DNA of 43,563 nt from Candidatus Nitrosopumilus sp. (GTDB lineage: Archaea > Thermoproteota > Nitrososphaeria > Nitrososphaerales > Nitrosopumilaceae): NCBI GenBank assembly GCA_013215285.1, contig JABSRD010000004.1, positions 1 through 43,563 of the forward strand. The letters run 5' to 3'. The stretch's first letter is position 1. Each line of letters begins with the position of its first letter. Below, piece by piece: positions 33,303 to 41,912 of the stretch. Both the position numbers and the translations under genes were made by a program. A model generated the notes under the pieces. That model was not told where the DNA came from, did no database searches, and was given only the letters and a program-made list of their open reading frames with translations.

Positions 33303-33650
33303 TCAAGGACTAGTTTTTGGATTAGTATTTGGATACAAGTTTAGCACAGGTTCCAAATTATCTAAAATTATCTCAACTTTACCAATTACACTACGATACA
33401 ATTTGATTTTTTTGCCTTCAGGTGAAATTACATACCTATCTACCTCTGCTAGTGCAAGATCTTCAAGATTTGAGAGAGTTTTGTAAACAGTTGATATGGA
33501 TATTTTTAATTCTTCAGCAATTTGAGTTGCATCTTTTGATTCTTCTTTAATTGAAAATAATACAGATCTAGTACAAACATTACTTAGTGATTCAATAATT
33601 TTTTGAGTGATGTCAAATTCGGATAATTGAATTATGTTTGACTTTGACAT
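33303..33650 (-). CDS. Winged-helix regulator, copy B
   Basis: 115 residues: an N-terminal FDITQKIIESLSNVCTRSVL helix pair, a helix-turn-helix with DATQIAEELKISISTVYKTL, a wing (ALAEVDRYVISPEGKKIKLY) and a short tail. ArsR/TrmB-like fold. It resembles the next gene upstream in layout (VYKTLSNLEDLAL versus VYKKLSGLEELTL), so the pair arose by duplication. Just upstream of phnD on the same strand, so a role in phosphonate or phosphate control is likely. Confidence 0.8.
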   Translation of the reverse strand: MSKSNIIQLSEFDITQKIIESLSNVCTRSVLFSIKEESKDATQIAEELKISISTVYKTLSNLEDLALAEVDRYVISPEGKKIKLYRSVIGKVEIILDNLEPVLNLYPNTNPKTSP

Positions 33651-33658
33651 TTAATCAC

Positions 33659-33988
33659 CTAATTTGGAATTAATGTCAAAGTTGGTTCAGGTTTTTTGAT
33701 TGAAATATCTGCTTTGCTAATTCGACTACGATAAATTTTATATCTTCTACCTTTATCAGATATCATCCATTGTTCAACTTGGATTAATGTTAATTCTTCA
33801 AGCCCTGACAATTTTTTATATACAGAACTAAGAGGGATTTTTAGTTTGTATGAAAGATCTGTTGCAGTGTAACCTTTTTTAATTGTAGAAAATAAAATTG
33901 CGCGTGATTCTGAATCAGCTAACGTTTCAATTACTTTTTGTGTAACATCATATTTTTTTAATTGTGGCAAAGTTAATCGTCGTGGCAT
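33659..33988 (-). CDS. Winged-helix regulator, copy A
   Basis: 109 residues from ATG 33988 (MPRRLTLPQLKKYDVTQKVI); the frame extends four codons further to a TTG, which I reject because the TATA box fits the ATG. Helix-turn-helix TATDLSYKLKIPLSSVYKKL and a wing EQWMISDKGRRYKIYRSRIS. A paralogue of the downstream regulator, which starts 8 bp after this stop. It may form a hetero-dimer with it. Confidence 0.8.
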   Translation of the reverse strand: MPRRLTLPQLKKYDVTQKVIETLADSESRAILFSTIKKGYTATDLSYKLKIPLSSVYKKLSGLEELTLIQVEQWMISDKGRRYKIYRSRISKADISIKKPEPTLTLIPN

Positions 33989-34011
33989 GCAAATATCCAA
34001 AATTTCTAGAT

Positions 34012-34021
34012 GTATTTAAAC
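34012..34021 (-). promoter_or_regulatory. TATA box of the winged-helix pair
   Basis: Reverse-strand GTTTAAATAC, centred 29 bp before the ATG at 33988, supports that start. Confidence 0.5.
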
Positions 34022-34166
34022 GGGATGTTTATGTTCTCAGTCTAGAGACTTGGAATAAGACATAAATTTCAAATTGAGGTCAATTATTCAAAAAAATTAC
34101 AAATAGCTCAAAAATAAAATTTGAAAATTAAATAATTAAAATAAAGTTTTTTGCAATGTCAAACTA

Positions 34167-34382
34167 TTAATGACAAGGAAACCCTGCTGCATGTCTCATG
34201 TCATGGGTTAGTTCATGAATATACAAATCAGCATAAGCTTGTTCGCCTAAAACAATACTGAAAATATGACCTTGATCATAACCTACTACAAACAATCCAA
34301 CTGCAAAGATTATAGCTAGTACAATAATTGCAAATATTGGAACAGCAGTCTTAGATACATTGATTTGACTCAATTCAGACAT
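34167..34382 (-). CDS. cbtB: CbtB cobalt-transport subunit, copy 1
   Basis: 71 residues: MSELSQINVSKTAVPIF, one membrane helix (FAIIVLAIIFAVGLFVVGYD), then the CbtB ending with HELTHDMRHAAGFPCH, a His/Cys tail suited to a metal. CbtB partners CbtA in cobalt uptake for B12. I start at 34382 rather than the upstream ATG at 34397 because this gives the same length as copy 2 and fits the TATA spacing. The 3' 175 bp are nearly identical to copy 2. Confidence 0.85.
   Translation of the reverse strand: MSELSQINVSKTAVPIFAIIVLAIIFAVGLFVVGYDQGHIFSIVLGEQAYADLYIHELTHDMRHAAGFPCH
34168..34342 (-). repeat. 175-bp direct repeat, copy 1 (cbtB)
   Basis: 174 of 175 positions match copy 2 at 35432-35606 in the same orientation; the single difference changes GCTGC to GCTTC (Ala to Glu in the protein). 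Copies are 1264 bp apart start-to-start and flank cbtA. Confidence 0.9.
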
Positions 34383-34691
34383 TAATCCTAGCGTCATTTG
34401 AATATATTTAAGTACTTGGATACACGTTTTATTCAGATTATTATATCACATGAATTTAATAATTTTTGTTGTTTATTCTCAAATAATAATCGAAAGTAAT
34501 TACATGGAAATAGTATTTTGTATTATTTCATAAAGATCCAAACAACATCATAATTGAAAATTAGTCATTAGACTTTTTTTAATCCAGATCCCAATACGGA
34601 TTATAAAAAATAACAGCATGATAATATCAAAAATAGATAATGTGTAGAGGTCACACAATAGAAGATTTCAACATATTATTAATTTGAAAAT
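34383..34691. other. Intergenic region between cbtB and cbtA
   Basis: About 309 bp without a supported gene. It carries the promoter of cbtB copy 1 and otherwise AT-rich sequence; I see no second cbtB relic or RNA gene here. Confidence 0.5.
34401..34410 (-). promoter_or_regulatory. TATA box of cbtB copy 1
   Basis: Reverse-strand TAAATATATT, centred about 24 bp before the ATG at 34382, the leaderless spacing. Confidence 0.5.
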
Positions 34692-35420
34692 TTAATTATT
34701 AATATCTGAATTTTCAGCATCGGGTCTGAATTTATGCCATAACCCACCAAAGATTACAGCAATTGACACCCAAAACACACTCACAGCGACTACAGACATT
34801 GCTCTAAACCCATTTACCAAATCCATTGGTGCTGTAACCTCGTCAGGGTTAGGAGGCATTAGTGCAAATACTATTGCAATAAAAATACCATATCCTACAA
34901 ATGCTGCAATCTTTTTAGATTGTAGTCTTTTGTATACTTGATAAAATGCCACTGCACCAAAGCCAGATAATGCAATAAATGATAAAAATAGAATTGAACG
35001 TAATACAACAGTTTCAGGATCACCCACAGTTGGTGGATTTGCAGGATATTTCAAGAATGGGATTATGTAGATTGTAAGCCACATTATTGCTGCAAGTGTG
35101 AATGATTTTTTCAAATCACTTCCTCGAGGTAAAGCATTTCTAGACAAGACATAGACTATACCAAATAATCCACCCATCGAAGTACCCAAAATAGCACCTG
35201 CTAGAACTTGCCCACCTTTTTGCCAATCACGATAAGCATCGTACTCTACCCAAAATGCAGGAGTGTCTTCTTCTTCACCTGATGCAAATAGATTTTGATT
35301 CTCAATTCCTATTGCAGTATCCAAGTATGGTTCAACGATTACCAAATTGGCAACACCATGTAATGTACCAGCTAGTGCACCTGAAAATAAAACTATAGCC
35401 AAAAATAAGATTGTCTTCAA
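34692..35420 (-). CDS. cbtA: CbtA cobalt-transport subunit
   Basis: 242 residues, about five membrane helices: an N-terminal helix with GALAGTLHGVANLVIVEPYL, KGGQVLAGAILGTSMGGLFG, a basic loop, FTLAAIMWLTIYIIPFLKYP with the conserved PANPPTVGDPET, and a C-terminal VSVFWVSIAVIFGGLWHKF. The KYPANPPTVGDPET and GDPETVVLR blocks are CbtA hallmarks. It imports cobalt for cobalamin synthesis, often under B12 control in bacteria. It lies between the two cbtB copies. Confidence 0.9.
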   Translation of the reverse strand: MKTILFLAIVLFSGALAGTLHGVANLVIVEPYLDTAIGIENQNLFASGEEEDTPAFWVEYDAYRDWQKGGQVLAGAILGTSMGGLFGIVYVLSRNALPRGSDLKKSFTLAAIMWLTIYIIPFLKYPANPPTVGDPETVVLRSILFLSFIALSGFGAVAFYQVYKRLQSKKIAAFVGYGIFIAIVFALMPPNPDEVTAPMDLVNGFRAMSVVAVSVFWVSIAVIFGGLWHKFRPDAENSDINN

Positions 35421-35430
35421 ACCATATCAC

Positions 35431-35646
35431 CTAATGACAAGGAAACCCTGCTTCATGTCTCATGTCATGGGTTAGTTCATGAATATACAAATCAGCATAA
35501 GCTTGTTCGCCTAAAACAATACTGAAAATATGACCTTGATCATAACCTACTACAAACAATCCAACTGCAAAGATTATAGCTAGTACAATAATTGCAAATA
35601 TTGGAATTTGTGATGTACTCTTTGTAATCTGTGTCAAACTAGACAT
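35431..35646 (-). CDS. cbtB: CbtB cobalt-transport subunit, copy 2
   Basis: 71 residues: MSSLTQITKSTSQIPIF, then a helix identical to copy 1 and a tail HELTHDMRHEAGFPCH. The first 15 residues differ completely from copy 1, while the last 56 differ at one residue. It lies 10 bp upstream of cbtA, so this copy is co-transcribed with it. The promoter is the region shared with the divergent regulator. Confidence 0.85.
   Translation of the reverse strand: MSSLTQITKSTSQIPIFAIIVLAIIFAVGLFVVGYDQGHIFSIVLGEQAYADLYIHELTHDMRHEAGFPCH
35432..35606 (-). repeat. 175-bp direct repeat, copy 2 (cbtB)
   Basis: Second copy of the cbtB 3' segment, differing from 34168-34342 at one base. The 5' ends of the two genes and the flanks are unrelated, so the repeat ends inside the gene at the start of the membrane helix. 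Confidence 0.9.
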
Positions 35647-35698
35647 GTAATTGAAACAAAATAAATTTGATTAATAAACTGTTGGATTATTCATCCAA

Positions 35699-35707
35699 TT
35701 TATATAG
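35699..35707 (+). promoter_or_regulatory. TATA box of the DUF4443 regulator
   Basis: TTTATATAG, centred 26 bp before the ATG at 35729. Confidence 0.55.
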
Positions 35708-35728
35708 TAAATTATACAATTAGGCATA

Positions 35729-36358
35729 ATGTACAAAACAGTTTTGAAATTACAAAATATTGTTACAAGAAAAGGATCAAGTAAAATTTTGACATTTAGT
35801 TCCCCACATGTATTCAAAGCATTACAAATGTTATCTAAACAAAAGTATGTCAGCAGAGTTTCTTTTTGTAGTGAACTACACATTGGAGAAGGCGCAGTTA
35901 GAACCATGATAACTCATTTGAAACAAGATGGTTTAGTAGATGCCATAAGAGCAGGGACGTTTCTTACAATAAATGGGAAAAAATTTGCAAAAAAATTTTC
36001 AGATGTAATTACTTCTCAGTGCAACATTAAATCATGTAATATTGCAAGAGAAAAACACAATCACGTCATTCTTATAAAAAACCGTGCAAAAATTATCTGT
36101 AATGGTATGGATCAAAGAGATTTTGCTATATTGTATGGTGCAAAAAGTGCAACCACATTACTATTCCAAAATGAACATTTTGTATTCCCTAATGAAAATA
36201 AAGATGCACTAATAGAAGATTCCAAAACAAAGAAGACTTTACTAGAAAAATTGATGCCACAAGAAGATGATATTATAATTATCGCATCATCAAATGATTC
36301 TTTTGTTTCAGAAATTTCTGCGATAAATTCAGCTTTGTTAACGTTAGCTGCTAATTAG
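35729..36358 (+). CDS. Winged-helix plus DUF4443 transcriptional regulator
   Basis: 209 residues. N-terminal winged helix (FSSPHVFKALQMLSKQKYVS, GEGAVRTMITHLKQDGLVDA, IRAGTFLTINGKKFAK) followed by a DUF4443 domain (NHVILIKNRAKIICNGMDQR, DFAILYGAKSATTLLFQNEH) to the end. Cysteines CNIKSCN lie in the linker and could sense metal. It is divergent from cbtB-cbtA with 82 bp between starts, so control of cobalt uptake is the obvious guess. Confidence 0.8.
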   Translation: MYKTVLKLQNIVTRKGSSKILTFSSPHVFKALQMLSKQKYVSRVSFCSELHIGEGAVRTMITHLKQDGLVDAIRAGTFLTINGKKFAKKFSDVITSQCNIKSCNIAREKHNHVILIKNRAKIICNGMDQRDFAILYGAKSATTLLFQNEHFVFPNENKDALIEDSKTKKTLLEKLMPQEDDIIIIASSNDSFVSEISAINSALLTLAAN

Positions 36359-36393
36359 GAAATCTATTTACACATAACAAACTTTGTTAATTT

Positions 36394-37038
36394 ATGGCAA
36401 AAAAGTATTTTTTAATGGTTACAATAATAATTGGAATTGTTGTTGGTGCATTTTTAGCATTTTATCCAGAATCAGAAAACGACTCACAGTTACTTACAAC
36501 TACAAAATTAATTGAGAATGGTTCACCAATATTAGGAAACCCTGATGCGCCAATAATAATTCTAGAATGGGGAGATTACCAATGTACATTTTGTTACAAA
36601 TTTCATCAAAACACACTAGATACAATTTATGATGGTTTTATCAAAACTGGTAAAGTAAAACTAGTTTTCAAAGACTTCCCACTAAATGGTCCTGATTCAC
36701 TACTGGCAGCACAGGCAGCATATTGTGCTGAAGACCAAGAAAAATACTGGGAATATCACAATGAACTATACAAAAATTGGGCAGGTGAAAAAACTGGATG
36801 GATAACTAGAGAATCACTGGATAAATTTGCAACTACAGTAAACTTGGATTTGAGTGAATTTAATGCGTGTTTGGATGAGGGGAAATATCAAGACAAAGTC
36901 AACGAATTGTATGAATTTGGTAAAGATATTGGAATTGATGCTACACCATCTTTTCTAGTCTTTAATGATCAAAAAATTATCAAAATTCGTGGAAATCAAC
37001 CACTAGAAGTATTTTTGAAAACATTTGATGAGTTATAG
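36394..37038 (+). CDS. DsbA-family thioredoxin-fold oxidoreductase
   Basis: 214 residues. Signal anchor (KKYFLMVTIIIGIVVGAFLA), then a thioredoxin fold with active site CTFC (in GDYQCTFCYKFH), an inserted helical part (QAAYCAEDQEKYWEYHNELY) and a cis-Pro loop ATPSFLVF. Typical of exported disulfide oxidases or isomerases (DsbA/Thioredoxin_4). It acts outside the membrane and may introduce disulfides into the exported Cys-containing proteins seen in this window. 35 bp after the regulator stop. Confidence 0.88.
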   Translation: MAKKYFLMVTIIIGIVVGAFLAFYPESENDSQLLTTTKLIENGSPILGNPDAPIIILEWGDYQCTFCYKFHQNTLDTIYDGFIKTGKVKLVFKDFPLNGPDSLLAAQAAYCAEDQEKYWEYHNELYKNWAGEKTGWITRESLDKFATTVNLDLSEFNACLDEGKYQDKVNELYEFGKDIGIDATPSFLVFNDQKIIKIRGNQPLEVFLKTFDEL

Positions 37039-37098
37039 TTAAGGAGTCAAACTTGAAACAATCAAAATTAATATTCGCACTATCAGGAGTAACTACAA

Positions 37099-38385
37099 AT
37101 GAAGAAGCAGACAATTGATGTAGAAAAACAAGATTCAGTTAAAATTTACAAAATTAGAAAAACCCTTGAAGACTTGACCAAAAAGTCAGGTAGAGGGACT
37201 GAACTAATTACAGTATACATTCCAAAAGGAAAGCAGCTTCATGAAATTATTAGTTCACTTCAACAAGAGCAAGGAACAGCTGATAACATCAAATCAGATC
37301 TTACTAGATCACATGTTGTTGATTCTTTAGGTAAAGTAGTTCAGAGATTAAAATTATACAAAAAAACTCCGCCAAAAGGATTGGTAATGTTTTGTGGAGC
37401 ATTGCCACCCGAAGGTGGCGGTCCATTAGGTAGTGAAGTAGTTACAATTTGGGAAATAGAACCACCAAAAGATTTGAATCAGTACCTGTATCGATGTGAT
37501 GATCATTTTCATGTAGATATTCTAAAGGATATGCTAAAAGATGATAACCTAATTGGTTTCATAGCAATTGATGCAAAAGATGCAGGTTGGGGATTACTAC
37601 ATGGGGATAAAATCGAAGTGTTATCTCAAACAGGTTCTGGTGTTGCAGGAAAACACAGACAAGGTGGACAATCTGCAAAAAGATTCCAAAAACTCAGAGA
37701 GATGGAATTAACATATTATTATAACAGAGTTGCAGATGTGTCAAGAGAATTTTTTATTGATATTTATAAAATTAAAGGACTGGTAATTTCAGGGCCAGGT
37801 CCGACAAAAGAGGCTTTCATTAACGGGAATTATCTAGAATACAGATTACAAAATATGATAATTAACACAATTGATTCATCATATGCAGGGGCAGAAGGGG
37901 TAAGAGAAGCTTTTGCAAAATCTGATGATGTTTTAGGGAATTTTAGATTGGTGGAAGAAAAGAAGATGGTGGAGGATTTGTTTAGGGAGATAAATACAAA
38001 CACTGGAAAAGGATCTTATGGATTACAGGAAGTAATTGAATATCTGAAAAACAATGTTGTTAAAATGACAATCATTACTGATAATACAAATCTGCACAGA
38101 GTTGAAGGTACATGTAAAAGATGTCAACATAAGCAAGAAGAAATTGTGGAGAGACCATTAGTCATTCCAAAAAAGACTGAATTTACAAGTAAACCATGCC
38201 CTGAATGTAATGCCATGGAAGTGGAAGTATTTGAGCAAGATATAGTAGATTATTTGGAGATTTTATCATCAAAGGTGGGTGCAGAATTACAAGTTATTTC
38301 TGGAAGTGCTGAACATGGGAACATGCTTGCAAGCCTTGGCAAAGTAGGGGCAATTTTGAGATATAATCCAGGTCACTCTAAGTAA
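37099..38385 (+). CDS. prf1: Peptide chain release factor aRF1
   Basis: 428 residues, full length. Stop-codon recognition motifs NIKS (63-66) and YxCxxxF (131-137, YRCDDHF), catalytic GGQ (189-191) and the C-terminal domain with zinc-type cysteines (CKRCQHKQ, CPECN). It releases the nascent chain at all three stops, with aRF3-like partners absent in archaea. An AAGGAG lies about 60 bp before the ATG, too far for a Shine-Dalgarno site. The HIT gene converges on it, overlapping by 8 bp. Confidence 0.97.
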   Translation: MKKQTIDVEKQDSVKIYKIRKTLEDLTKKSGRGTELITVYIPKGKQLHEIISSLQQEQGTADNIKSDLTRSHVVDSLGKVVQRLKLYKKTPPKGLVMFCGALPPEGGGPLGSEVVTIWEIEPPKDLNQYLYRCDDHFHVDILKDMLKDDNLIGFIAIDAKDAGWGLLHGDKIEVLSQTGSGVAGKHRQGGQSAKRFQKLREMELTYYYNRVADVSREFFIDIYKIKGLVISGPGPTKEAFINGNYLEYRLQNMIINTIDSSYAGAEGVREAFAKSDDVLGNFRLVEEKKMVEDLFREINTNTGKGSYGLQEVIEYLKNNVVKMTIITDNTNLHRVEGTCKRCQHKQEEIVERPLVIPKKTEFTSKPCPECNAMEVEVFEQDIVDYLEILSSKVGAELQVISGSAEHGNMLASLGKVGAILRYNPGHSK

Positions 38386-38785
38386 TAGAATCACGAATCT
38401 TTTTTGCTAATTTTATCAATTCAGCATCCTCACATATTTGACGCTTGGTCCAGACAGTTCCTTTGCTATTGTATCTAGGAATAATGTGAATGTGAACATG
38501 TGGGATAATCTGTTTTGCAGCCCTACCATTATTTTGACCAATGCTAAACGCATCAGCACCAGTGGCAGCTAAAATTGCTTTTGCAATTTTTGGAACAATT
38601 GCAAAAATATTTCCAACATCTTTTGAATCCATATCACTAATTGTTTCATGATGTTTTCTTGGAATTATCAAACTATGACCTACATCAATTGGGTATTTGT
38701 CTAAAAATGCAATATGGGAATCATCTTCATATAACATATGTCCAACTCGTTTTCCATCCAAAATATCACAGAAGATACAAGTCAT
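38378..38785 (-). CDS. HIT-family nucleotide hydrolase
   Basis: 135 residues from ATG 38785 (MTCIFCDILDGKRVGHMLYE); a TTG four codons upstream is less likely. Zinc-type CIFC at the start and the catalytic HVHIH triad in IPHVHIHIIPRYN. Members hydrolyse dinucleoside polyphosphates or nucleoside phosphoramidates. The C-terminal helix (EDAELIKLAKKIRDSIT) is family-like. It converges on prf1. Confidence 0.92.
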   Translation of the reverse strand: MTCIFCDILDGKRVGHMLYEDDSHIAFLDKYPIDVGHSLIIPRKHHETISDMDSKDVGNIFAIVPKIAKAILAATGADAFSIGQNNGRAAKQIIPHVHIHIIPRYNSKGTVWTKRQICEDAELIKLAKKIRDSIT

Positions 38786-38908
38786 AGTGAATAGCAATTT
38801 CTAATTTTATTTATTGTTTTTAGCAAATAGTATGGTCCGATGATTTGTAATTCATTCACATTACTAACGAATGGTTAATTAGGGTAAATTTGAGAGTTTG
38901 AGCATCTC

Positions 38909-39505
38909 ATGGGTAGAAAAGAGCGAAGGGAGCGAGAAACAAAACGAGATAGTTATGCAACTAGACAATCTGCAGAAAAAAGAAAAAATATGCTTATTGC
39001 AATGTTAGTTTTTGCTATAGTTGCAGTAATTGTAGGATATTCAATTTATGTATTCCTCAATATGACTGAAACTGCACCAGGAGGACCAGAAAATGCAGGT
39101 GCTCTAGGTAGTGCTCATGACCACGCAGGAATTCTGGTAAATATTTTTGGTGATTCATTTGACTTTTCAGCACCAGCTTACCAAATCAAATCAAGTTGGA
39201 TTCATTTTGAAGGACGTGATGCATTTACAATTCATAAGCATGCCACAGGAGTCACACTAGAATACCTCTTTGATTCATTACAATTAGTATTGGATGATCA
39301 ATGCTTTGTATTCCAAGATGGACGAAGTTTCTGTACAAATGATGATTATGTATTACAATTATACATTAATGGTGAAAAAGTTTCAGATATTCGAGATTAT
39401 GAAATTGTGGAGGATGATATGATTTTGATTGCATATGGTGCAGAAACACCTGAAGAAATAGATGGAATGTTATTAGATTTGGAAAATAGAGAATTAATCA
39501 AGTAG
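38909..39505 (+). CDS. Membrane-anchored extracytoplasmic protein with His-rich motifs
   Basis: 198 residues: basic N-terminus (GRKERRERETKRDSYATRQS), membrane helix about 28-51 (MLIAMLVFAIVAVIVGYSIY), then an external domain with HDHAGILVNIFGDSFDFSAP, IHFEGRDAFTIHKHATGVTL and one disulfide-like pair (DDQCFVFQDGRSFC). The HDHA and HKHATG motifs suggest metal binding, perhaps copper. The family recurs in ammonia-oxidising archaea, where relatives sit next to or fused with thioredoxin-fold proteins (from memory). It converges with the zinc ribbon gene, overlapping by 8 bp. Confidence 0.75.
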   Translation: MGRKERRERETKRDSYATRQSAEKRKNMLIAMLVFAIVAVIVGYSIYVFLNMTETAPGGPENAGALGSAHDHAGILVNIFGDSFDFSAPAYQIKSSWIHFEGRDAFTIHKHATGVTLEYLFDSLQLVLDDQCFVFQDGRSFCTNDDYVLQLYINGEKVSDIRDYEIVEDDMILIAYGAETPEEIDGMLLDLENRELIK

Positions 39506-39716
39506 ATTTTGATTCATCTTTTGTTGTAAATTTTGCCAACTTGTCAAAGAACATATAGTATCCACATTTGACACAGCGTAGAACAGTTAATTCTGTAGTT
39601 AGGAATTCCTTATCTTCAAAACGTCCACTTAATTTTACATTCTCACCTACAATCTCTGCTTTGTTGCTTTTACACACAGGACATTCTAATGCTTTTTCTT
39701 CCACAAAATAATTCAT
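39498..39716 (-). CDS. Zinc-ribbon protein (72 aa)
   Basis: 72 residues with two CxxC knuckles, CPVC and CVKC, about 33 residues apart, separated by a beta-rich stretch (KLSGRFEDKEFLTTELTVLR). A compact zinc ribbon of unknown partner, possibly nucleic-acid or protein binding. Good ATG, own short transcript. Confidence 0.75.
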   Translation of the reverse strand: MNYFVEEKALECPVCKSNKAEIVGENVKLSGRFEDKEFLTTELTVLRCVKCGYYMFFDKLAKFTTKDESKST

Positions 39717-39800
39717 AGAGATTGAAATTTAAACTCAGTGGAACTCTGAGTTGGTTTTACCAATATGGACTAATAGAATCAAATAGTTTTAATTTAGAAA

Positions 39801-39944
39801 TTATTTTTTATTTTTCTTATTGATAATTTTCATGGCAATAATGACAATGCCAATTATTCCAATAGATATTCCAAGTAACAAATGGACTGGTTCATATTCT
39901 AAATAGAAATTTTCTGTAAAATAAAGGGAGATTATGTGGATCAT
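39801..39944 (-). CDS. Small single-helix membrane protein (47 aa)
   Basis: Forty-seven residues: MIHIISLYFTENFYLEYEPV, HLLLGISIGIIGIVIIAMKI, INKKNKK. One membrane helix at about 20-40 and a basic tail, so the C-terminus is in the cytoplasm. Family not recognised. Confidence 0.55.
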   Translation of the reverse strand: MIHIISLYFTENFYLEYEPVHLLLGISIGIIGIVIIAMKIINKKNKK

Positions 39945-39970
39945 CTCTGTTCCTCTTTTTCTCAGTAACT

Positions 39971-40102
39971 CTATTCATCTAAATTTGGTTCAGCATTTAC
40001 CTTTTCAAAAGACATGTCCTTTCCTTGACATGACTCGCATTTTTCCATCATACCAAATTCATTCTTGTACTGACCTTTTCCATCACATCTGAAACAAACC
40101 AA
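39971..40102 (-). CDS. Double-CxxC microprotein (43 aa)
   Basis: Starts at TTG: VCFRCDGKGQYKNEFGMMEK, CESCQGKDMSFEKVNAEPNL and DE. Two CxxC motifs with CDGKG and CQGK resemble one zinc finger of DnaJ (CxxCxGxG), implying zinc and a chaperone or thiol-related role. No ATG is present in the frame. It lies upstream of the 47-aa membrane gene on the same strand. Confidence 0.55.
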   Translation of the reverse strand: MVCFRCDGKGQYKNEFGMMEKCESCQGKDMSFEKVNAEPNLDE

Positions 40103-40223
40103 TCTGATCTGATTGTATTAGATTACAAATTAAGTTTTCAAAGATCATTTGTGCCTAAAATAATATAATTTAGATTAAAATGACACCCTTGACAATCTGA
40201 CGAAAGTCTAAATTATAGCAATC

Positions 40224-41912
40224 ATGAAATCACATGTTATGGAAATTTCTAGTAGAAATGTTGTAGAAGGTACTGCTAGAGCCCCACATAGAGCAATGTA
40301 CAAAGCTATGGGGTTAACTGATGATGATTTAGCAAAACAATTCATTGGTGTATGTCATACAGGGAATGAAGCAACACCATGTAATATCCATCTTCCAAGA
40401 TTAGCTAAACAAGCTAAACAAGGAATAACAGATACTGGTGCTACTCCAAGAGAATTTTCAACAATTGCAGTAAGTGATGGAATTGCAATGGGTCATGAAG
40501 GAATGAAATCATCACTAATTTCACGAGAAGTTATTGCGGATTCTATTGAATTAATGGTTAGAGCACATCAGTATGATGCACTAGTAGGAATTGCAGGATG
40601 TGACAAGAGTTTGCCTGGAACTATGATGGCAATGGCCAGACTGAACATTCCATCGGTGTTCGTTTATGGTGGCACCATAATGCCTGGAATGCTTGATGGA
40701 AAGGAACTAACTGTTGTAGATGTCTATGAGGCAGTTGGAGCATATGATGCAGGTACATTATCTTTAGAGGGATTAAAAAATATTGAAAATACAGCATGTC
40801 CAAATGAAGGATCTTGTGGAGGCATGTTTACTGCAAATACAATGGCATCAATTTCTGAGGCAATAGGTCTTGCATTACCAGGTAGTGCTAGTCCACCAGC
40901 TGAAGATGACAGACGAGAAAAAATGGTATATGATACTGGTGTTGCATGTGCAAAACTATTAGAGATGAATATTCGTCCTAAAGAAATTTTATCATTTGAA
41001 GCATTTGAAAATGCAATCGTAATGCTAAATTCTGTTGGAGGATCAACAAATGGAATATTACATTTACTTGCATTAGCACATGAAGTAAACATTGATTTGA
41101 GTTATGATGATTTTGAAAGGATTAGAAAAAAGACACCTCATTTAGCTGATATGAAACCTGGTGGAAATTATGTAATGAATTCGCTGGATAAAATTGGTGG
41201 AATTCCATTTGTATTAAAAAAATTACTTGACAAAGGACTACTACATGGGAATTGTATGACAGTTACAGGGAAAAGTATTAAAGAAAATCTAGATGCAATG
41301 ACATTTTCATCATCAGATCAACACATTGTAAGGTCAGTTGAAAACCCACTTCATTCAGTTGGAACTGCAGTGATACTCAAAGGCAGTCTAGCTCCTGAAG
41401 GTGCAGTGATTAAGACTGCAGGAGTTGAGATGACCAAATTTACAGGAAAAGCACGCGTATATGATAGAGAAGAATATGCATTTGATTCAGTAGCTAAAGG
41501 TGAAATTGATGAAGGTGATGTAGTAGTGATTAGATATGAAGGTCCTAAAGGTGGACCAGGTATGAGAGAAATGCTTGCAACAACTGCAGCACTAGTAGGT
41601 CAGGGTTTAGGTAAGAAAGTTGCAATGGTTACAGATGGTAGATTTTCTGGAGGAACCAGAGGATTCATGGTAGGCCACGTTGCACCTGAAGCATATGTTG
41701 GAGGACCAATTGCACTTGTAAAAGACGGAGATGAAATTACAATAGACACTGAAACTAATACAATTGATATTCATGTATCTACAGAAGAAATGGAAAATAG
41801 GAAAAAGCAATGGATTCCACACAAACCAAATTACACAACAGGTGCTTTGGCAAAATATGCTACACTAGTAGGTTCAGCAGCTGAAGGCGCAATTACAAAA
41901 CCTAATTTATAA
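40224..41912 (+). CDS. ilvD: Dihydroxy-acid dehydratase
   Basis: 562 residues, full length. Fe-S cysteines in HTGNEATPC (C53), AGCDKSLPG (about C125) and [14 protein letters not shown] (about C198); C-terminal [19 protein letters not shown]. It dehydrates 2,3-dihydroxy-isovalerate and -methylvalerate in Ile, Val and Leu synthesis. The start is ATG 40224 or ATG 40239 (MEISSRN). Stand-alone gene; no other branched-chain genes are in the window. Confidence 0.96.
   Translation: MKSHVMEISSRNVVEGTARAPHRAMYKAMGLTDDDLAKQFIGVCHTGNEATPCNIHLPRLAKQAKQGITDTGATPREFSTIAVSDGIAMGHEGMKSSLISREVIADSIELMVRAHQYDALVGIAGCDKSLPGTMMAMARLNIPSVFVYGGTIMPGMLDGKELTVVDVYEAVGAYDAGTLSLEGLKNIENTACPNEGSCGGMFTANTMASISEAIGLALPGSASPPAEDDRREKMVYDTGVACAKLLEMNIRPKEILSFEAFENAIVMLNSVGGSTNGILHLLALAHEVNIDLSYDDFERIRKKTPHLADMKPGGNYVMNSLDKIGGIPFVLKKLLDKGLLHGNCMTVTGKSIKENLDAMTFSSSDQHIVRSVENPLHSVGTAVILKGSLAPEGAVIKTAGVEMTKFTGKARVYDREEYAFDSVAKGEIDEGDVVVIRYEGPKGGPGMREMLATTAALVGQGLGKKVAMVTDGRFSGGTRGFMVGHVAPEAYVGGPIALVKDGDEITIDTETNTIDIHVSTEEMENRKKQWIPHKPNYTTGALAKYATLVGSAAEGAITKPNL

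Noticed and set aside
34383..34691. Cobalamin riboswitch upstream of the cobalt-uptake genes
   Set aside because: No B12-box-like sequence seen, and the promoters look leaderless with no room for an RNA leader.
37039..37098. AAGGAG as ribosome-binding site for the release factor
   Set aside because: It lies about 60 bp before the ATG, far outside the usual 5-10 bp range.
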